A stretch of DNA of 64,000 bases from Halioxenophilus sp033283405 (GTDB taxonomy: Bacteria; Pseudomonadota; Gammaproteobacteria; Pseudomonadales; Cellvibrionaceae). The notes beneath the pieces were generated by a model. It was given only the letters and a program-made list of their open reading frames with translations, searched no databases and had not been told where the DNA came from. Shown piece by piece: positions 43,990-54,169 of this stretch. Location of the stretch: the NCBI RefSeq assembly GCF_033283405.1, contig NZ_JAWMQR010000006.1, positions 62,001 through 126,000 of the forward strand, in the 5' to 3' direction. Both the position numbers and the translations under genes were made by a program. Position 1 is the stretch's first letter, and the number at the start of each line of letters is the position of its first letter.

Positions 43990-44834
43990 TTTGCCTGCTG
44001 ATTAATTAAATATTGTTGTAGCCTCTGCCCAAGCTCCACGCTGGGCAGTTCAAAGCAGCCCACCCGCGCAATCGGGAGCACCCCTATCAATGAATTACAG
44101 AGCAACAGTTCGTCGGCGGAGTAGAGTGTGTCGAGTGGTATGGGTTGTACACGGGTGTTGATCCCCAACGCGGGCGCTACAGTCTCTATAATATGGCGAC
44201 GCATCACCCCGGCAACACCGGCGTTGGTTAGGTTGGGTGTTAGCAGGTCACCGTTTCTGGCCAAAAAGAGATTGGTCGCTATCCCTTCAATGAGCAAACC
44301 CTGCTGATCGGTGAGCAGCCCTTCATCGGCAACAGTGCCGCCGAGCTCCCTTCGCGCCAACACCTGTTCCAGGCGGCTAAGATGTTTAATGCCGGCGAGC
44401 TGAGGTTGCCGGGCCAGCCGTAACTTGCAGAGTTGTACCTGCCCAGGCGATTGCTCAACAAATTGTGGGTTGCTACCCGGATACCAACAGTAGTAGCAAT
44501 CGGGTGGCAGATTGCCCGGGGTAGCGTAGCCTCTGGCCAGCCCTTTGCGCACCACCACAATTTTAAATACCCCATCACTTGGCTTACCCGGTTGTGCAGT
44601 GAATTGCTCAATTTGGGTTAAGACACTACTCAACTCGCGGCTAAAGGCGGGCTCCGCCAACACAATTCCCAGCTTGCTGCAGTCGGCCAGCAGTCGCTCC
44701 TTATGCAACGCCAGCAGCCTAGGCTTGCCGCCGGTAACCGCAATGGTTTCAAACAGACCATCGCCATAATTAAAGGCGCGGTTGTTAAAATTTTCAGCGG
44801 CAATGGCCTGGCCATTCAACCAAATATGGGACAT
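43986..44834 (-). CDS. pabC: Aminodeoxychorismate lyase
   Basis: A 282-residue PLP fold-type IV enzyme that releases p-aminobenzoate from aminodeoxychorismate for folate. NRAFNYGDGLFETIAVTGGK is the start motif, LAGIKHLSRLEQVLARRE carries the PLP Lys, and LLIEGIATNLFLARNG follows. The ATG at 44834 matches the family start; in-frame codons up to 44891 do not. In many relatives it adjoins fabF or mltG; here it is alone. Confidence 0.92.
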   Translation of the reverse strand: MSHIWLNGQAIAAENFNNRAFNYGDGLFETIAVTGGKPRLLALHKERLLADCSKLGIVLAEPAFSRELSSVLTQIEQFTAQPGKPSDGVFKIVVVRKGLARGYATPGNLPPDCYYCWYPGSNPQFVEQSPGQVQLCKLRLARQPQLAGIKHLSRLEQVLARRELGGTVADEGLLTDQQGLLIEGIATNLFLARNGDLLTPNLTNAGVAGVMRRHIIETVAPALGINTRVQPIPLDTLYSADELLLCNSLIGVLPIARVGCFELPSVELGQRLQQYLINQQAN

Positions 44835-44972
44835 GTGCGTTATACCCGGGTAGGTGGCTGATGGTGAGAATAGATTTGCCATCACTGCCAATAAGTTTCT
44901 TCAGGTTCGGTTAAGTTTACCACTGTTTTAATGCCGGGCTTGAATTTGGTTGTATTGTCGTTAGGAGTTTTT

Positions 44973-46370
44973 ATGCCGGGTAAGTTGTTGTTAAAGGGAG
45001 CATTAACTGTAGTTTTTGCATTGGGTATGGTTGCCTGTGGCGGGGATGATGGTGGCGGTAGCTCCGACCCTGGGTATTTTCGCTTTGTCAATTTATCGGC
45101 TAACTCGCCCACCATTGAGTTGGAGATGGATGAAAACAGTTATTCTAAACGCGACTTTGGTGAATCCAGCAGTTTGGCCTCTATGGATGCCGACACTTAC
45201 GAATTAAGCTTCAACCAGTTGTTGCCCAACACCGAGGATGATCAGTTTGTATCGGACTCCGATATTACCGTTTCGCAAAATGAGATCCTGACCTATATCG
45301 TCTACGGTGATGTTAACAGTATTGAAAAGCTCACCATTACCACCTACGTCGAAGATATTTTTGATGATGACTATGACCTGGACTTGGGGCGATTACAGTT
45401 TGTCCATCTGGCCCCTGAATTAGGTGATGTTGATATTTACCTGGTGGATGCCGGTGATGATCTGCTCAACCAGTCTTCGGAGCTCTTCTTAAGTTATGGC
45501 GATGTTTCGGATGCTGCCGATTTTGATATTGGTGATTATAAAATTATTGTGACGGCCGCTAATTCGCAAACCATTCTACTGGAGTCCGACAACATCGATA
45601 TCGACTACGGTGAATCGTATATCTACTGTTTGGTCGAGGTTGAATCGGTTACCAGCGATCAACCCCATTATTCGTTGGTGGAACTGGACGAGGGTGCTTC
45701 CCGCGTTTATGCCAACGATGCCGAGCCGGCTCATATTCGCTTTAACAACGCGATTGCCGACATAGATGCAGTGGATATCTATCTTGATGCGGTTACCGGT
45801 GAAGAGGCTAACCTTGTTTTTGCCGGGGTTGAGTTTGGCGATATTTCGGGTGAAGCGCGCATCGATATTAAAGACGTCGACCGGGGCGATAGTCATGAGC
45901 TCTACATCACTGCGGCCGGATCTACAGAAACTCTTGAAAGTTTTGATATTGATGTTGATACTGACAGCCAGATGCTGATTACCGCCGCCGGGCTGATCTA
46001 CGGTACCAGCAGTGAACGTGTGCGCTTGAATACCGTGAGTGAAGATCTGCGTGCGATTGATACCCATGCGAAGTTGATCTTTACCCATGCCATTGGCCAG
46101 GAGCGGGACGACTCCCTTGAATTTCTGGTGGTGGAGCACGGCGATGATCCCGATTCATTTTCACCGCAAATTACTATTGGTTACCTCTCTTCCAAAGAGT
46201 ATGAAATTGAGCGCGGTGATTATGATGTTTATGTTTACAATGCCGATACAGGCAGCCTGCTACTTGAGCGCGAACTGAATGGTTTGGATAAAGGCGATGT
46301 TATTAATTTAACGGCAACAGAGGCGGAAGGTGGCAGTACCCCCTATCAACTCAAGGAAGTCGAAAACTGA
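44973..46370 (+). CDS. DUF4397 domain lipoprotein
   Basis: A 465-residue acidic exported protein. Its signal ends in a lipobox (LGMVAC) followed by GGDDGGGSSDP, then four repeats of a DUF4397-like beta-sandwich: RFVNLSANSP, LQFVHLAPELGDVDIYL, IRFNNAIADIDAVDIYLDA and LIFTHAIGQERDDSLEF each start one. It should be anchored in the outer or inner membrane; Asp at +2 does not occur (Gly is +2), so outer membrane is more likely. Its role is unknown; adhesion or binding is plausible. The ATG at 44973 has AGGAG upstream. Confidence 0.85.
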   Translation: MPGKLLLKGALTVVFALGMVACGGDDGGGSSDPGYFRFVNLSANSPTIELEMDENSYSKRDFGESSSLASMDADTYELSFNQLLPNTEDDQFVSDSDITVSQNEILTYIVYGDVNSIEKLTITTYVEDIFDDDYDLDLGRLQFVHLAPELGDVDIYLVDAGDDLLNQSSELFLSYGDVSDAADFDIGDYKIIVTAANSQTILLESDNIDIDYGESYIYCLVEVESVTSDQPHYSLVELDEGASRVYANDAEPAHIRFNNAIADIDAVDIYLDAVTGEEANLVFAGVEFGDISGEARIDIKDVDRGDSHELYITAAGSTETLESFDIDVDTDSQMLITAAGLIYGTSSERVRLNTVSEDLRAIDTHAKLIFTHAIGQERDDSLEFLVVEHGDDPDSFSPQITIGYLSSKEYEIERGDYDVYVYNADTGSLLLERELNGLDKGDVINLTATEAEGGSTPYQLKEVEN

Positions 46371-46431
46371 TGTTGGTGTAACAGGCAATAATGGCGTAGC
46401 AAAAAGCCACCGGCCGTTGCGACTGTTACTG

Positions 46432-47487
46432 ATGAGTAATCGGCAGGTGCTCGCTGTTACGCCCCAATTGCAACTGGGTAATGAATTGTCGGATGAGTGG
46501 GTGTTGATTGATTGCCAGTCAGCACCCCCGGCCGTATCATCCGACACAAGCCTCGCTACAGATTTGGCTGCCACGCCCGCGCAGGAGGCTTTCCGTTGGT
46601 CTAAGTTTGTGAGCCGGCGTCGAAATAAAAAAGGTAGTAAGTCGCAGGGTTCGAACTGGCAGATGCATTTGATCGCAACCGATCAACAGCAGCCGTTTAT
46701 GGCCGAGGTTGCCGCTAACCACAATGGCTCTCCCTGGCTCCTTTTTATTCACGGCAATAATCAAACGCTAGCCAGCAGTTTGCGCGCCTGCCGAAAATTG
46801 CAGAAAAATTTTGGCGTCAATGTAGTTCTCTTCTCCTGGCCTTCGCGCAGTTATTATCCCCGCTCACTGCACTTCCTGGCGGCATCGCTACTTTTTACCC
46901 TGCACCCGTCCACGCGCTCAATAGCCCGTATTGCCGCAGCGAAATCCATTCACGAGCAACAAAAGCAGTACCAACAAGCGCGTAAAATTGCCGAACAATC
47001 GGTGCCGGCCCTCGGCCACTCTCTGCACATTCTTCACCGCCACCTTTTACAGCCGTTGAGTGCTGAAGGGGTCAATTGTCATCTGCTGGTTCATAGCCTG
47101 GGCCACTATCTATTGCAGCGCTTGGCGAAGGAGGGGGCTATGGTGGGCGATTGGCAATGCCGTTCCGCGATTTTTCATCAAGCGGACTTGGCCGCTGCGG
47201 ATAGTTTAGAGTGGCTGGATGATCTCCCGTTTATAAATAGAGAACGGTTGTTTGTTACCCACAATCGGCGCGACTATGCGCTCTTTTTTTCTGGTCTTTG
47301 GCACAACAATTTTCACCCCGGGAAGGTCTTCTCGCGCTTGGGTAATGGTATGCAGGTTGATATCAGCTACCCCTTCAATTTAGTGGATTTCACTCACGAA
47401 AAAGGTGTTGGCTTAAGACACGCTATTTTTTGGCGACGGGATTTGTCTCCAGAGCTTAAACAACGTCTGCTGTCGTTATTGTCTTAA
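46432..47487 (+). CDS. Alpha/beta hydrolase of DUF900 type
   Basis: A 351-residue cytoplasmic-looking protein. PWLLFIHGNNQT near residue 105, VVLFSWPSR and CHLLVHSLGHYLLQRLA (with GHSLG-like nucleophile region; Ser in HSLGH) are typical of DUF900 hydrolases, with a late His in THEKGVG. Substrate is unknown. The start is uncertain; the ATG at 46432 gives no overlap with the upstream lipoprotein gene (61 bp gap), but no good ribosome site is seen. Confidence 0.72.
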   Translation: MSNRQVLAVTPQLQLGNELSDEWVLIDCQSAPPAVSSDTSLATDLAATPAQEAFRWSKFVSRRRNKKGSKSQGSNWQMHLIATDQQQPFMAEVAANHNGSPWLLFIHGNNQTLASSLRACRKLQKNFGVNVVLFSWPSRSYYPRSLHFLAASLLFTLHPSTRSIARIAAAKSIHEQQKQYQQARKIAEQSVPALGHSLHILHRHLLQPLSAEGVNCHLLVHSLGHYLLQRLAKEGAMVGDWQCRSAIFHQADLAAADSLEWLDDLPFINRERLFVTHNRRDYALFFSGLWHNNFHPGKVFSRLGNGMQVDISYPFNLVDFTHEKGVGLRHAIFWRRDLSPELKQRLLSLLS

Positions 47488-48091
47488 TCGGGCGACCAAG
47501 CCACCGTAGAGTTAATGCCTGTTGGTTGTTACAGGGTTAGTTTTTTATACATATGCCTCGCCTAAGAAATTACCTAAGAAATTAATAGACCCTTTCCCCC
47601 ACTCGGGCTGTCCGGGCCCTCGCCTAGGTGATTGCCTGGGGATTAACCCCTGGATTAACCACGGGTTCACCAAGTTGCCCTGCAAGTTTTTAGTCTCGAT
47701 TGTATAGAAGTGTAAACCGCGCCCTTTGCTGAAAAGACGCGCAAATAATTTGAGGGGGCTGAAGCAGTACTCGTCAAACATTTTTGTGGTAACCGGGATG
47801 CCAGAGTTCGGTTGCCTCTTACGGCCTCTTTTTTCTGTTCTTTTTTCCGGTGTGGCCGGTAACAAGGCCGGTAAGTTGTGGGTATCGCCGCAGGGACGTT
47901 GAGCTGACCGCTTGCTGGGCGAGCCATTAATAATAAGTAAGTTCGTTGTACAAGGAGTACGGAAGCAGTTCGCAGGGTGTGTCAAAAAGTTAGCGCTCAA
48001 ATTTTTGACGGGCGCGCTGCCACTGATCTGATTCCGTTGTCATCAATACACTTCCAATTTTGGTAAGCATTGGGGGACATGGGGAACAACT
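47488..48091. other. Intergenic region with short direct repeats
   Basis: About 600 bp before the subtilase gene. CCTAAGAAATTA is duplicated in tandem (47561-47572 and 47573-47584), and GGATTAACC occurs twice near 47638-47660. An open frame on the minus strand (47545-48000) has no recognisable domain and is not called. Any promoter for the subtilase should be near 48000-48080. Confidence 0.55.
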
Positions 48092-51000
48092 ATGAAAACA
48101 AGATTATTTACCGCAGCCACGTTGACGGTAGCTCTCTTGGGAGGGGTGTCAGCGCAACCACTGATTGCCGCGCAATCAGACGCGGATGCTCTGGTGGCGG
48201 CCGCTACGGCCAAGGCTAACCCATCGGTCAAGCGCATTAACGAACGGGTCTTTACGCCCGAAAAGGGCGTGGTGGGCGAACAAAAATATATTGTCCGTTT
48301 TGCCGAAGAGCCACTGGCCACCTACGACGGTAGCATTCCCGGCTTGGCGGCTACCCGGGTGGAGAAGGCGCGTAAACCCGGCCAACGTTCGGCCGCGCGA
48401 TTGGATGCCCACTCAGCGGCAGCTCAATCCTATCTCAGTTACCTTAAGCAGCGTCAGGCGGATATGGAAACCCGTATGGACACCCGCCTGGGGCGCAAGC
48501 TGGAGGTTAAACGCCGCTACCAGGCGGTGCTCAATGGCATGGCCGTGCGTATGACCCAGGCCGAGGCCGAACGCCTCTCCACGATGCCGGGCATTGCCAA
48601 GATCCAGCGCGATGTTGAAGGTTTCCTGGAAACGGATCGCGGCCCTACCTACATTGGCGCCGCGCAACTTTGGGCGGGCGCCGTCGATGGCATTGAAGCC
48701 AAGGGGGAGGGCGTTGTCATCGGTGTAATGGACAGCGGTATTAATGGCGATCACCCCTCCTTTGCCGCCGTCGGTGGCGACGGCTATGAGCCTGTCAATC
48801 CGCTGGGCGATGGTGTCTTCCTGGGCGAATGTGATCCCGGCAGCCCGCAGTACAACCCGGCCATCGAATGTAACAACAAGTTGATTGGCCGCTATCTCTT
48901 TATTGATGCCACACCCACCGAGACCGATTCCGAAGATACTGATGGTCATGGCAGCCACACCGCGAGTACCGCCGGTGGTAACTTCACCGAGGCGCCGGTG
49001 TTTGATGCCGAAGGCACGCCGCTGGGGTTGACTCTGGAGATCTCCGGTGTTGCCCCTCATGCCAACATTGTTGCTCTGCAGGTGTGTGCGCCGAGCTGTT
49101 TTACCAGTGACCGGATTGCCGCTCTGGACCAAATTCTGCTGGACGGTGTGGTCGATGTAATCAACCACTCCATCGGCTCCAACGTGCCGGTCAACATCTC
49201 CCCCTGGGAAGACGCCATGGCTCTGGCCTGGTTGTCGGCCCGGGCGGCGGGTATCACCGTTGCCAATTCGGCCGGTAACAACGGCCCGGCGCCCGCCACC
49301 TTGGGTAGCCCGAGTGCGCCCTGGGTAACCAACTCCGGAGCTTTCACCCACGACCGCGCCATCGAAACCAAATTCCTGACTGGTTTCAGCGGTGGTGATA
49401 CCACTCCGGTCGATATCGAAGGCCGTGCGGTAACCGGCGCTTATGGCCCGGCAGCGGTGGTTTTCGCCGGCGACTACAGCAATGGCGATGCCGACCCCCA
49501 ACAGTGTCTGACGCCTTTCCCGGCCGGTACCTGGACCAACGGTGAAATTGTTATGTGTGAGCGCGGCGCCATTGCCCGCGTCGACAAATGTATCAACGTG
49601 CGCGACGGTGGCGCGGCGGGTTGTATTCTGGCCAACGTGCCGGGTGGTGCCAGCTCGCTGAATAACGATGCCCACGTCATTCCCGCGATTCATGTTGACG
49701 CCGATTCCGGCATCATCATTAAAGATTGGCTCGCCTCAGGTGCCGATCACATGGCCGCCATTACGGGTAATCTGGTGCCCTTTGGCGCCGACCCGGCCAA
49801 TGGCGCTATCGCCGCCGATTTCACCTCCCGCGGGCCCAATCTGAGCCAGGACTATCTGCCCATCTCGGTGGGTGCGCCCGGGGTCGATATTTACGCCGCC
49901 ATGGCCAATGGAGTGGAGTTTGGCTTCCTGAGCGGTACCTCCATGGCCAGCCCCCATTCGGCCGGAGCCTCGGCGCTGCTGAAACAGGTACATCCTGACT
50001 GGACCGATGCTGAAATTCTCTCCGCTCTGGCCACCACGGCCAACTACAGCGGCGCCCGCAAAGAGGATGGCACCACTCCGGCTGACCCATTCGATGTCGG
50101 CGGCGGTGTGATTCAGGTGGCGGAAGCCGCCAGTGCCGGCCTGCTGTTGGATGAAACCGTCGCCAATTTCGAGGCGGCCGACCCCAACCTGGGCGGTGAT
50201 CCAAAAACTCTGAATGTGGCCGGTATGGTGACTCGTGCCTGTCTGCTCACCTGCTCCTGGACGCGAACCCTTGAGGCGACCACAGCCGGTGATTGGACGG
50301 TATCCACCAGCGACGCCAACATCACTGCCAACCCGGCCAGCTTCAGCCTGGCGGCCGGTGAGAGCCAGGCGGTCACCATCAGTGTTGATAGCACTGGCCT
50401 GGACGACAGCTGGCACCATGGTGTGGTGGTCTTTACGCCGGCCGGTGATCTGCCAGAGCAGCATCTGACGGTCTCCTACGTGCCCTCCTCCGGTGAGATT
50501 CCCGATGAAATTACCGCTACTGCGGTGCGTGATGCCGACTCGGTGCTGGTCGCCGGCCTGACTGCCATTGAGATCAGTGACCTGCAGTTGACCGTCAGTG
50601 GCCTGGTGGCGCCCACCGAAACCGCGCTCTCTCTGGCGGGTGATTCCGACAACAGCACCCCGTTTGACGACCTGGGTGATGGTGTCTATTACACCCTGCT
50701 GACGCTGGATGAGTTCGCCGCGCGGCTGGTGGCCTTTACTGACGACGCCACTTCGGAGTCCCCCGATGTGGATCTCTACGTGGGCTACGATGTCGATGGC
50801 GATGGCCTGCCCGGTGCCGGCGAGATTGTCTGCATCAGTGCCACCGCCACCGCCAGTGAACGCTGTGACCTGACCGGTGTGATTCCCGGCAACTGGTGGG
50901 TGCTGGTGCAAAACTGGGGTCCATCGGCCACCGCGCCGGATGCGTTGGTGTTGAGTACCGCCGTGGCCGGCGAGGATCTGAGCAACCTGCTGGTTGATGG

Positions 51001-52507
51001 ACCGGTGGCCGTACCCGAACTGACACCGTTCGACCTGCGCCTAATTTGGGACCTGCCCAACTCCGCACCGGGTGACGTCTTCTACGGTGCCATTGCACTG
51101 GGGTCGGATGCTGCCAACCCCGGCAATATTGGCACGATTCCGGTCACCATTACCCGTGGCGAAGATGACGTCAGCTTCGCGGCCAGTACCAATGCGGCGA
51201 TGGTCGGCGACAGCATCAGCTTTGTGGCTGAGGTGGCGCCCAACTTAACTCCGGAAGATCGCACCTACGAGATAATCGCGGCCATTCCCGAGGGCATGAC
51301 CCTGGTGCCGGAGTCCATCACCGGTGGCGGTACTGTAGTGGGTGACACTATTGTCTGGAGCTTGGCCATGCCTTCCCTGGCTGATGCCGAGCCCAGCTAT
51401 GTGGCGGTAACCAGTGAAGAGGATCCGGCCTGTGCCATGCCGTTCGCCACCAATGGCGGTTACACGGATCTGGAAGCCTACGGTCTCTTGCCGGATACCA
51501 CTGTCACCGGTGATACCGTCTCCTACTCGGCGTTCTCCGGCCAGAACTTCAATTTCTACGGCCGCAGTTTTGCCGGCGGCTTTAACTTCACCGACGACGG
51601 CTTCGTCTATTTCGACTCCAGTGCCGGCCCCAACCCCTGGGTTAACACCTCCATTCCGGACAGTGCCGAACCCAACGACCTGATTGCCGCTCTCTGGCGC
51701 GACATGATTATTCCCACACCCAACGCCACGCCCGGCTCGGTCGTGGGGGTAACCCTGGCCACCGCCGGTACGGAGATGACGCTTATCGAGTACGACAACA
51801 TGGAGCTATGGCCAGGTGGCGGTGGTGACAGTGTCGACTTTGGTATCGCCATCGCCGGTGTAGTCGACGATACCCCGGGGGCCTACGAGATCATGACGGC
51901 ATTCGACAACGTCAACATTGCCGCCAGCTTCGGGACTATCGGCGTTGAGAACCATGACGGTAGCGCCGGTACCCTGGTGGCCTACGACGATGTTGCCATC
52001 ACTAATGGCCTGGCCATCTGTTACGACCTGGTGGCGCCCAGCTACGAGCCGGTGGTGCTCAGCTTTGAAGCGACCGTGGCAGCCGGCGCGGCGGGTACCG
52101 ATCAAGTTGTGGCGCTGACCAGTAGCCTTGACAGTGTCGGCAGTGAAGCGGTTACCGAAACCGAGGTGATCTCTGTTGAGGCGGTGGCTGGGCCGGTTTA
52201 TAGCGGTGCGTTTGTCGGTCAACTCAGCTATACCGATGAGATCTCCATTACCTCCCGTGTACAGTTGCTGTTCCAGCTGTTTGCCGATGGTGAGCCGGTG
52301 ATTGAGCCGCCGCTGGTCTTCCACCTGGTGGATCAGGATGGCAACACCTACGACTTCAATGCCTATGTGCTTATGCGTCGGGAACTCTACTTCTACAATG
52401 TCAAAGCGCGCGCCTTGGGTATCGGTGACTACACGGTACAGGCGGTGGTTAATGGCGAAGTGGTGGCAGAGGATAGTTTCTCGATCGTGGGTAAAAGAAA
52501 GCGATAG
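48092..52507 (+). CDS. Secreted subtilisin-like (S8) serine peptidase, multidomain
   Basis: A 1471-residue exported peptidase. Signal peptide to about 27, an inhibitor I9 prodomain to about 170, and the catalytic domain with Asp214 (GVMDSGINGDH), His286 (DGHGSHTAS) and Ser617 (SGTSMASPHSAGASALL). A protease-associated domain is inserted between His and Ser at about 440-560 (CINVRDGGAAGCILANV). After 690 come fibronectin III-like and other beta domains, including a DVDGDGLPGAGE calcium-like loop near 908. The last 100 residues may be a C-terminal export or anchor domain. It likely degrades protein outside the cell. Confidence 0.94.
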   Translation: MKTRLFTAATLTVALLGGVSAQPLIAAQSDADALVAAATAKANPSVKRINERVFTPEKGVVGEQKYIVRFAEEPLATYDGSIPGLAATRVEKARKPGQRSAARLDAHSAAAQSYLSYLKQRQADMETRMDTRLGRKLEVKRRYQAVLNGMAVRMTQAEAERLSTMPGIAKIQRDVEGFLETDRGPTYIGAAQLWAGAVDGIEAKGEGVVIGVMDSGINGDHPSFAAVGGDGYEPVNPLGDGVFLGECDPGSPQYNPAIECNNKLIGRYLFIDATPTETDSEDTDGHGSHTASTAGGNFTEAPVFDAEGTPLGLTLEISGVAPHANIVALQVCAPSCFTSDRIAALDQILLDGVVDVINHSIGSNVPVNISPWEDAMALAWLSARAAGITVANSAGNNGPAPATLGSPSAPWVTNSGAFTHDRAIETKFLTGFSGGDTTPVDIEGRAVTGAYGPAAVVFAGDYSNGDADPQQCLTPFPAGTWTNGEIVMCERGAIARVDKCINVRDGGAAGCILANVPGGASSLNNDAHVIPAIHVDADSGIIIKDWLASGADHMAAITGNLVPFGADPANGAIAADFTSRGPNLSQDYLPISVGAPGVDIYAAMANGVEFGFLSGTSMASPHSAGASALLKQVHPDWTDAEILSALATTANYSGARKEDGTTPADPFDVGGGVIQVAEAASAGLLLDETVANFEAADPNLGGDPKTLNVAGMVTRACLLTCSWTRTLEATTAGDWTVSTSDANITANPASFSLAAGESQAVTISVDSTGLDDSWHHGVVVFTPAGDLPEQHLTVSYVPSSGEIPDEITATAVRDADSVLVAGLTAIEISDLQLTVSGLVAPTETALSLAGDSDNSTPFDDLGDGVYYTLLTLDEFAARLVAFTDDATSESPDVDLYVGYDVDGDGLPGAGEIVCISATATASERCDLTGVIPGNWWVLVQNWGPSATAPDALVLSTAVAGEDLSNLLVDGPVAVPELTPFDLRLIWDLPNSAPGDVFYGAIALGSDAANPGNIGTIPVTITRGEDDVSFAASTNAAMVGDSISFVAEVAPNLTPEDRTYEIIAAIPEGMTLVPESITGGGTVVGDTIVWSLAMPSLADAEPSYVAVTSEEDPACAMPFATNGGYTDLEAYGLLPDTTVTGDTVSYSAFSGQNFNFYGRSFAGGFNFTDDGFVYFDSSAGPNPWVNTSIPDSAEPNDLIAALWRDMIIPTPNATPGSVVGVTLATAGTEMTLIEYDNMELWPGGGGDSVDFGIAIAGVVDDTPGAYEIMTAFDNVNIAASFGTIGVENHDGSAGTLVAYDDVAITNGLAICYDLVAPSYEPVVLSFEATVAAGAAGTDQVVALTSSLDSVGSEAVTETEVISVEAVAGPVYSGAFVGQLSYTDEISITSRVQLLFQLFADGEPVIEPPLVFHLVDQDGNTYDFNAYVLMRRELYFYNVKARALGIGDYTVQAVVNGEVVAEDSFSIVGKRKR

Positions 52508-52590
52508 CTTGGTGGCCTATGGGGCTTCGCAACGGAGCCCCTGCAATACCCTAGAAAGCCACTCCTAAAAACAGCAATAGAAATCACGAC

Positions 52591-52615
52591 AAGGCGCTCT
52601 CGAGCGCCTTTTTTT
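52591..52615 (+). terminator. Subtilase terminator
   Basis: AAGGCGCT and AGCGCCTT (52591-52598 and 52603-52610) pair over 8 bp, followed by T7. Confidence 0.92.
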
Positions 52616-53135
52616 ATGGCCGTTGCTTTGTAATTCGGCGCCCTGCAGCGGCGATGGGACCGGCTTTTGCAGCGGTTGGCTGGGTAAACGCTAACCACCG
52701 CCTGGCTGGGGCGGACGATGGCGAGTTGTCTCTGGCAGATATGGCTTGCACCCGGTGCGGCACAGCGGCTGGCGCCGGGCTGAACCGGCTTATAATCTGG
52801 CCCAATGCAGCTCTGGGTTGGTTATGAAGTTGGCCAAATGGGCGGCAAACAGGGGTGTTAGCGATAGAAGGGGGCCATTTCCGCCCTGGCGCGGTTATAA
52901 TGCCGCCCTTGCGCTCTTTGAGGCTGCACTGCTTTGGTGGTCGCAGGCAATAGAGAGTCCCCCAGAGAGGGGGTGAGGCCTTAACGATTTCCGCCTGCCG
53001 GATAACTAAGGGGGAGGTCGTTAAGCACTGATCGTTTGGCCAGTGTTACCGATGGGTGAGGCCTACACGCACAGGTTTTCACAACAACGGATTGCGATTT
53101 TTTGCAGTTCTAAAAACGCTAAAAGAGGAACAATT
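52616..53135. other. Intergenic region with hairpins before the SDR gene
   Basis: About 520 bp. CTTAACGA (52980-52987) and TCGTTAAG (53018-53025) are perfect 8-bp inverted arms around 30 nt, and CCCCC/GGGGG (52959-52973) precede them. They may be regulatory for the SDR. The TTATAAT-like motif near 52897 is a possible -10. No gene recognised. Confidence 0.5.
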
Positions 53136-53906
53136 ATGGAGATCAAAGGTAAAACGGCTATTGTCACCGGTGGTGCATCGGGTCTGGGTAGAGCAACCGT
53201 TGAACGCTACGTGGCGGATGGCGCCAATGTGGCTATTTTCGATCTGAACGAAGAGGTGGGTACTGCCATGGCGGCTGAGCTGGGTGCTCAGGTGGCCTAT
53301 TTCAATGTGAACGTGGCTGACGAAGCCTCTGTTCAGGCGGCGATTGATGCTGTTGTCGCCAAGTTTGGCGCTCTGCACATCGTTAACAACTTTGCCGGTA
53401 TCGCCCCTGCCTGCAAAACCCTGAGCAAAAAAGGTCCGCACCCACTCGATACCTACATGAAGGTGGTTATGGTCAACCAGGTGGGTACCTTCAACGTGGC
53501 CCGCTTGGCTGCTGAGAAGATGGCTGCCAATGAGCCGGTCAATGACGATGGCGTACGTGGTGTGATTATCAACACCGCTTCTGTAGCCGCCTATGAAGGC
53601 CAGATTGGCCAGGTAGCCTACTCTGCCACTAAAGGTGCCGTGGTCGGTATGACTCTGCCGATGGCCCGTGAACTGTCTCCCTATGGTATTCGCGTCAACA
53701 CCATCGCCCCCGGTCTGATCTGGACTCCGCTGTTTGAAACCATCGATCCGGAATACGTTAAGACCCTGGAGGCCTCTGTGGTCTTCCCTCATCGTTTGGG
53801 TAAAACCAGCGAGATTGCCGCCCTTGCCGCCCACATCGTGGCCAACGACTACATCAACGGTGAAACCATCCGTATGGACGCCGGCGTGCGTATGCAGCCC
53901 AAGTAA
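53136..53906 (+). CDS. SDR family dehydrogenase, 3-hydroxyacyl-CoA dehydrogenase type 2-like
   Basis: A 256-residue short-chain dehydrogenase. TGGASGLGRATVERYVADGA is the nucleotide site with Asp after beta-2 (IFDLNEE; NAD preference), NFAGIAPACKTLSKKGPHPL, INTASVAAYEGQIGQ with Ser, YSATKGA with YxxxK, and PGLIWTPLF. The sequence is like the human HSD17B10 type used in fatty acid or branched acyl-CoA oxidation. RBS AGAGGA precedes the ATG at 53136. The PaaG-like crotonase lies downstream, consistent with beta-oxidation. Confidence 0.92.
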   Translation: MEIKGKTAIVTGGASGLGRATVERYVADGANVAIFDLNEEVGTAMAAELGAQVAYFNVNVADEASVQAAIDAVVAKFGALHIVNNFAGIAPACKTLSKKGPHPLDTYMKVVMVNQVGTFNVARLAAEKMAANEPVNDDGVRGVIINTASVAAYEGQIGQVAYSATKGAVVGMTLPMARELSPYGIRVNTIAPGLIWTPLFETIDPEYVKTLEASVVFPHRLGKTSEIAALAAHIVANDYINGETIRMDAGVRMQPK

Positions 53907-53925
53907 GTTGGGTTTCTCCGCCGCT

Positions 53926-53955
53926 AAAAAAGCCCGCCCTGTGCGGGCTTTTTTT
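53926..53955 (+). terminator. Terminator after the SDR gene
   Basis: AAAAAAGCCCGC and GCGGGCTTTTTT form a 12-bp stem with a 5-nt loop and T run. Confidence 0.94.
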
Positions 53956-54169
53956 ATAAGTGGCCAGCCGGCGACTGCGAATCCAACCATGGTCGTGTTG
54001 GCAGGCGGATGGCGCTGGGTTAAAAAGCTATCAGAATTGGCCGGGCCGGCTATTGTGCTTACCGGCCTGGGCTCTAACATCGGCTCTTGGTGGCAACACA
54101 GGCCGACACTGATCGGCTGTTGCGCCTGCCCGTTATTCAAGCGCCGCTCAAATAATAAGAGGTTAACTC

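Noticed and set aside
47545..48000. 151-codon minus frame upstream of the subtilase
   Set aside because: Composition unlike its neighbours, no ribosome site and no recognisable domain.
48413..49693. 426-codon open frame antisense to the subtilase
   Set aside because: Shadow of the S8 catalytic domain, with many Gly/Arg/His and no domain.
52746..52976. 76-codon plus frame after the subtilase terminator
   Set aside because: Contains hairpin sequence at its end and no domain; more likely a leader region.
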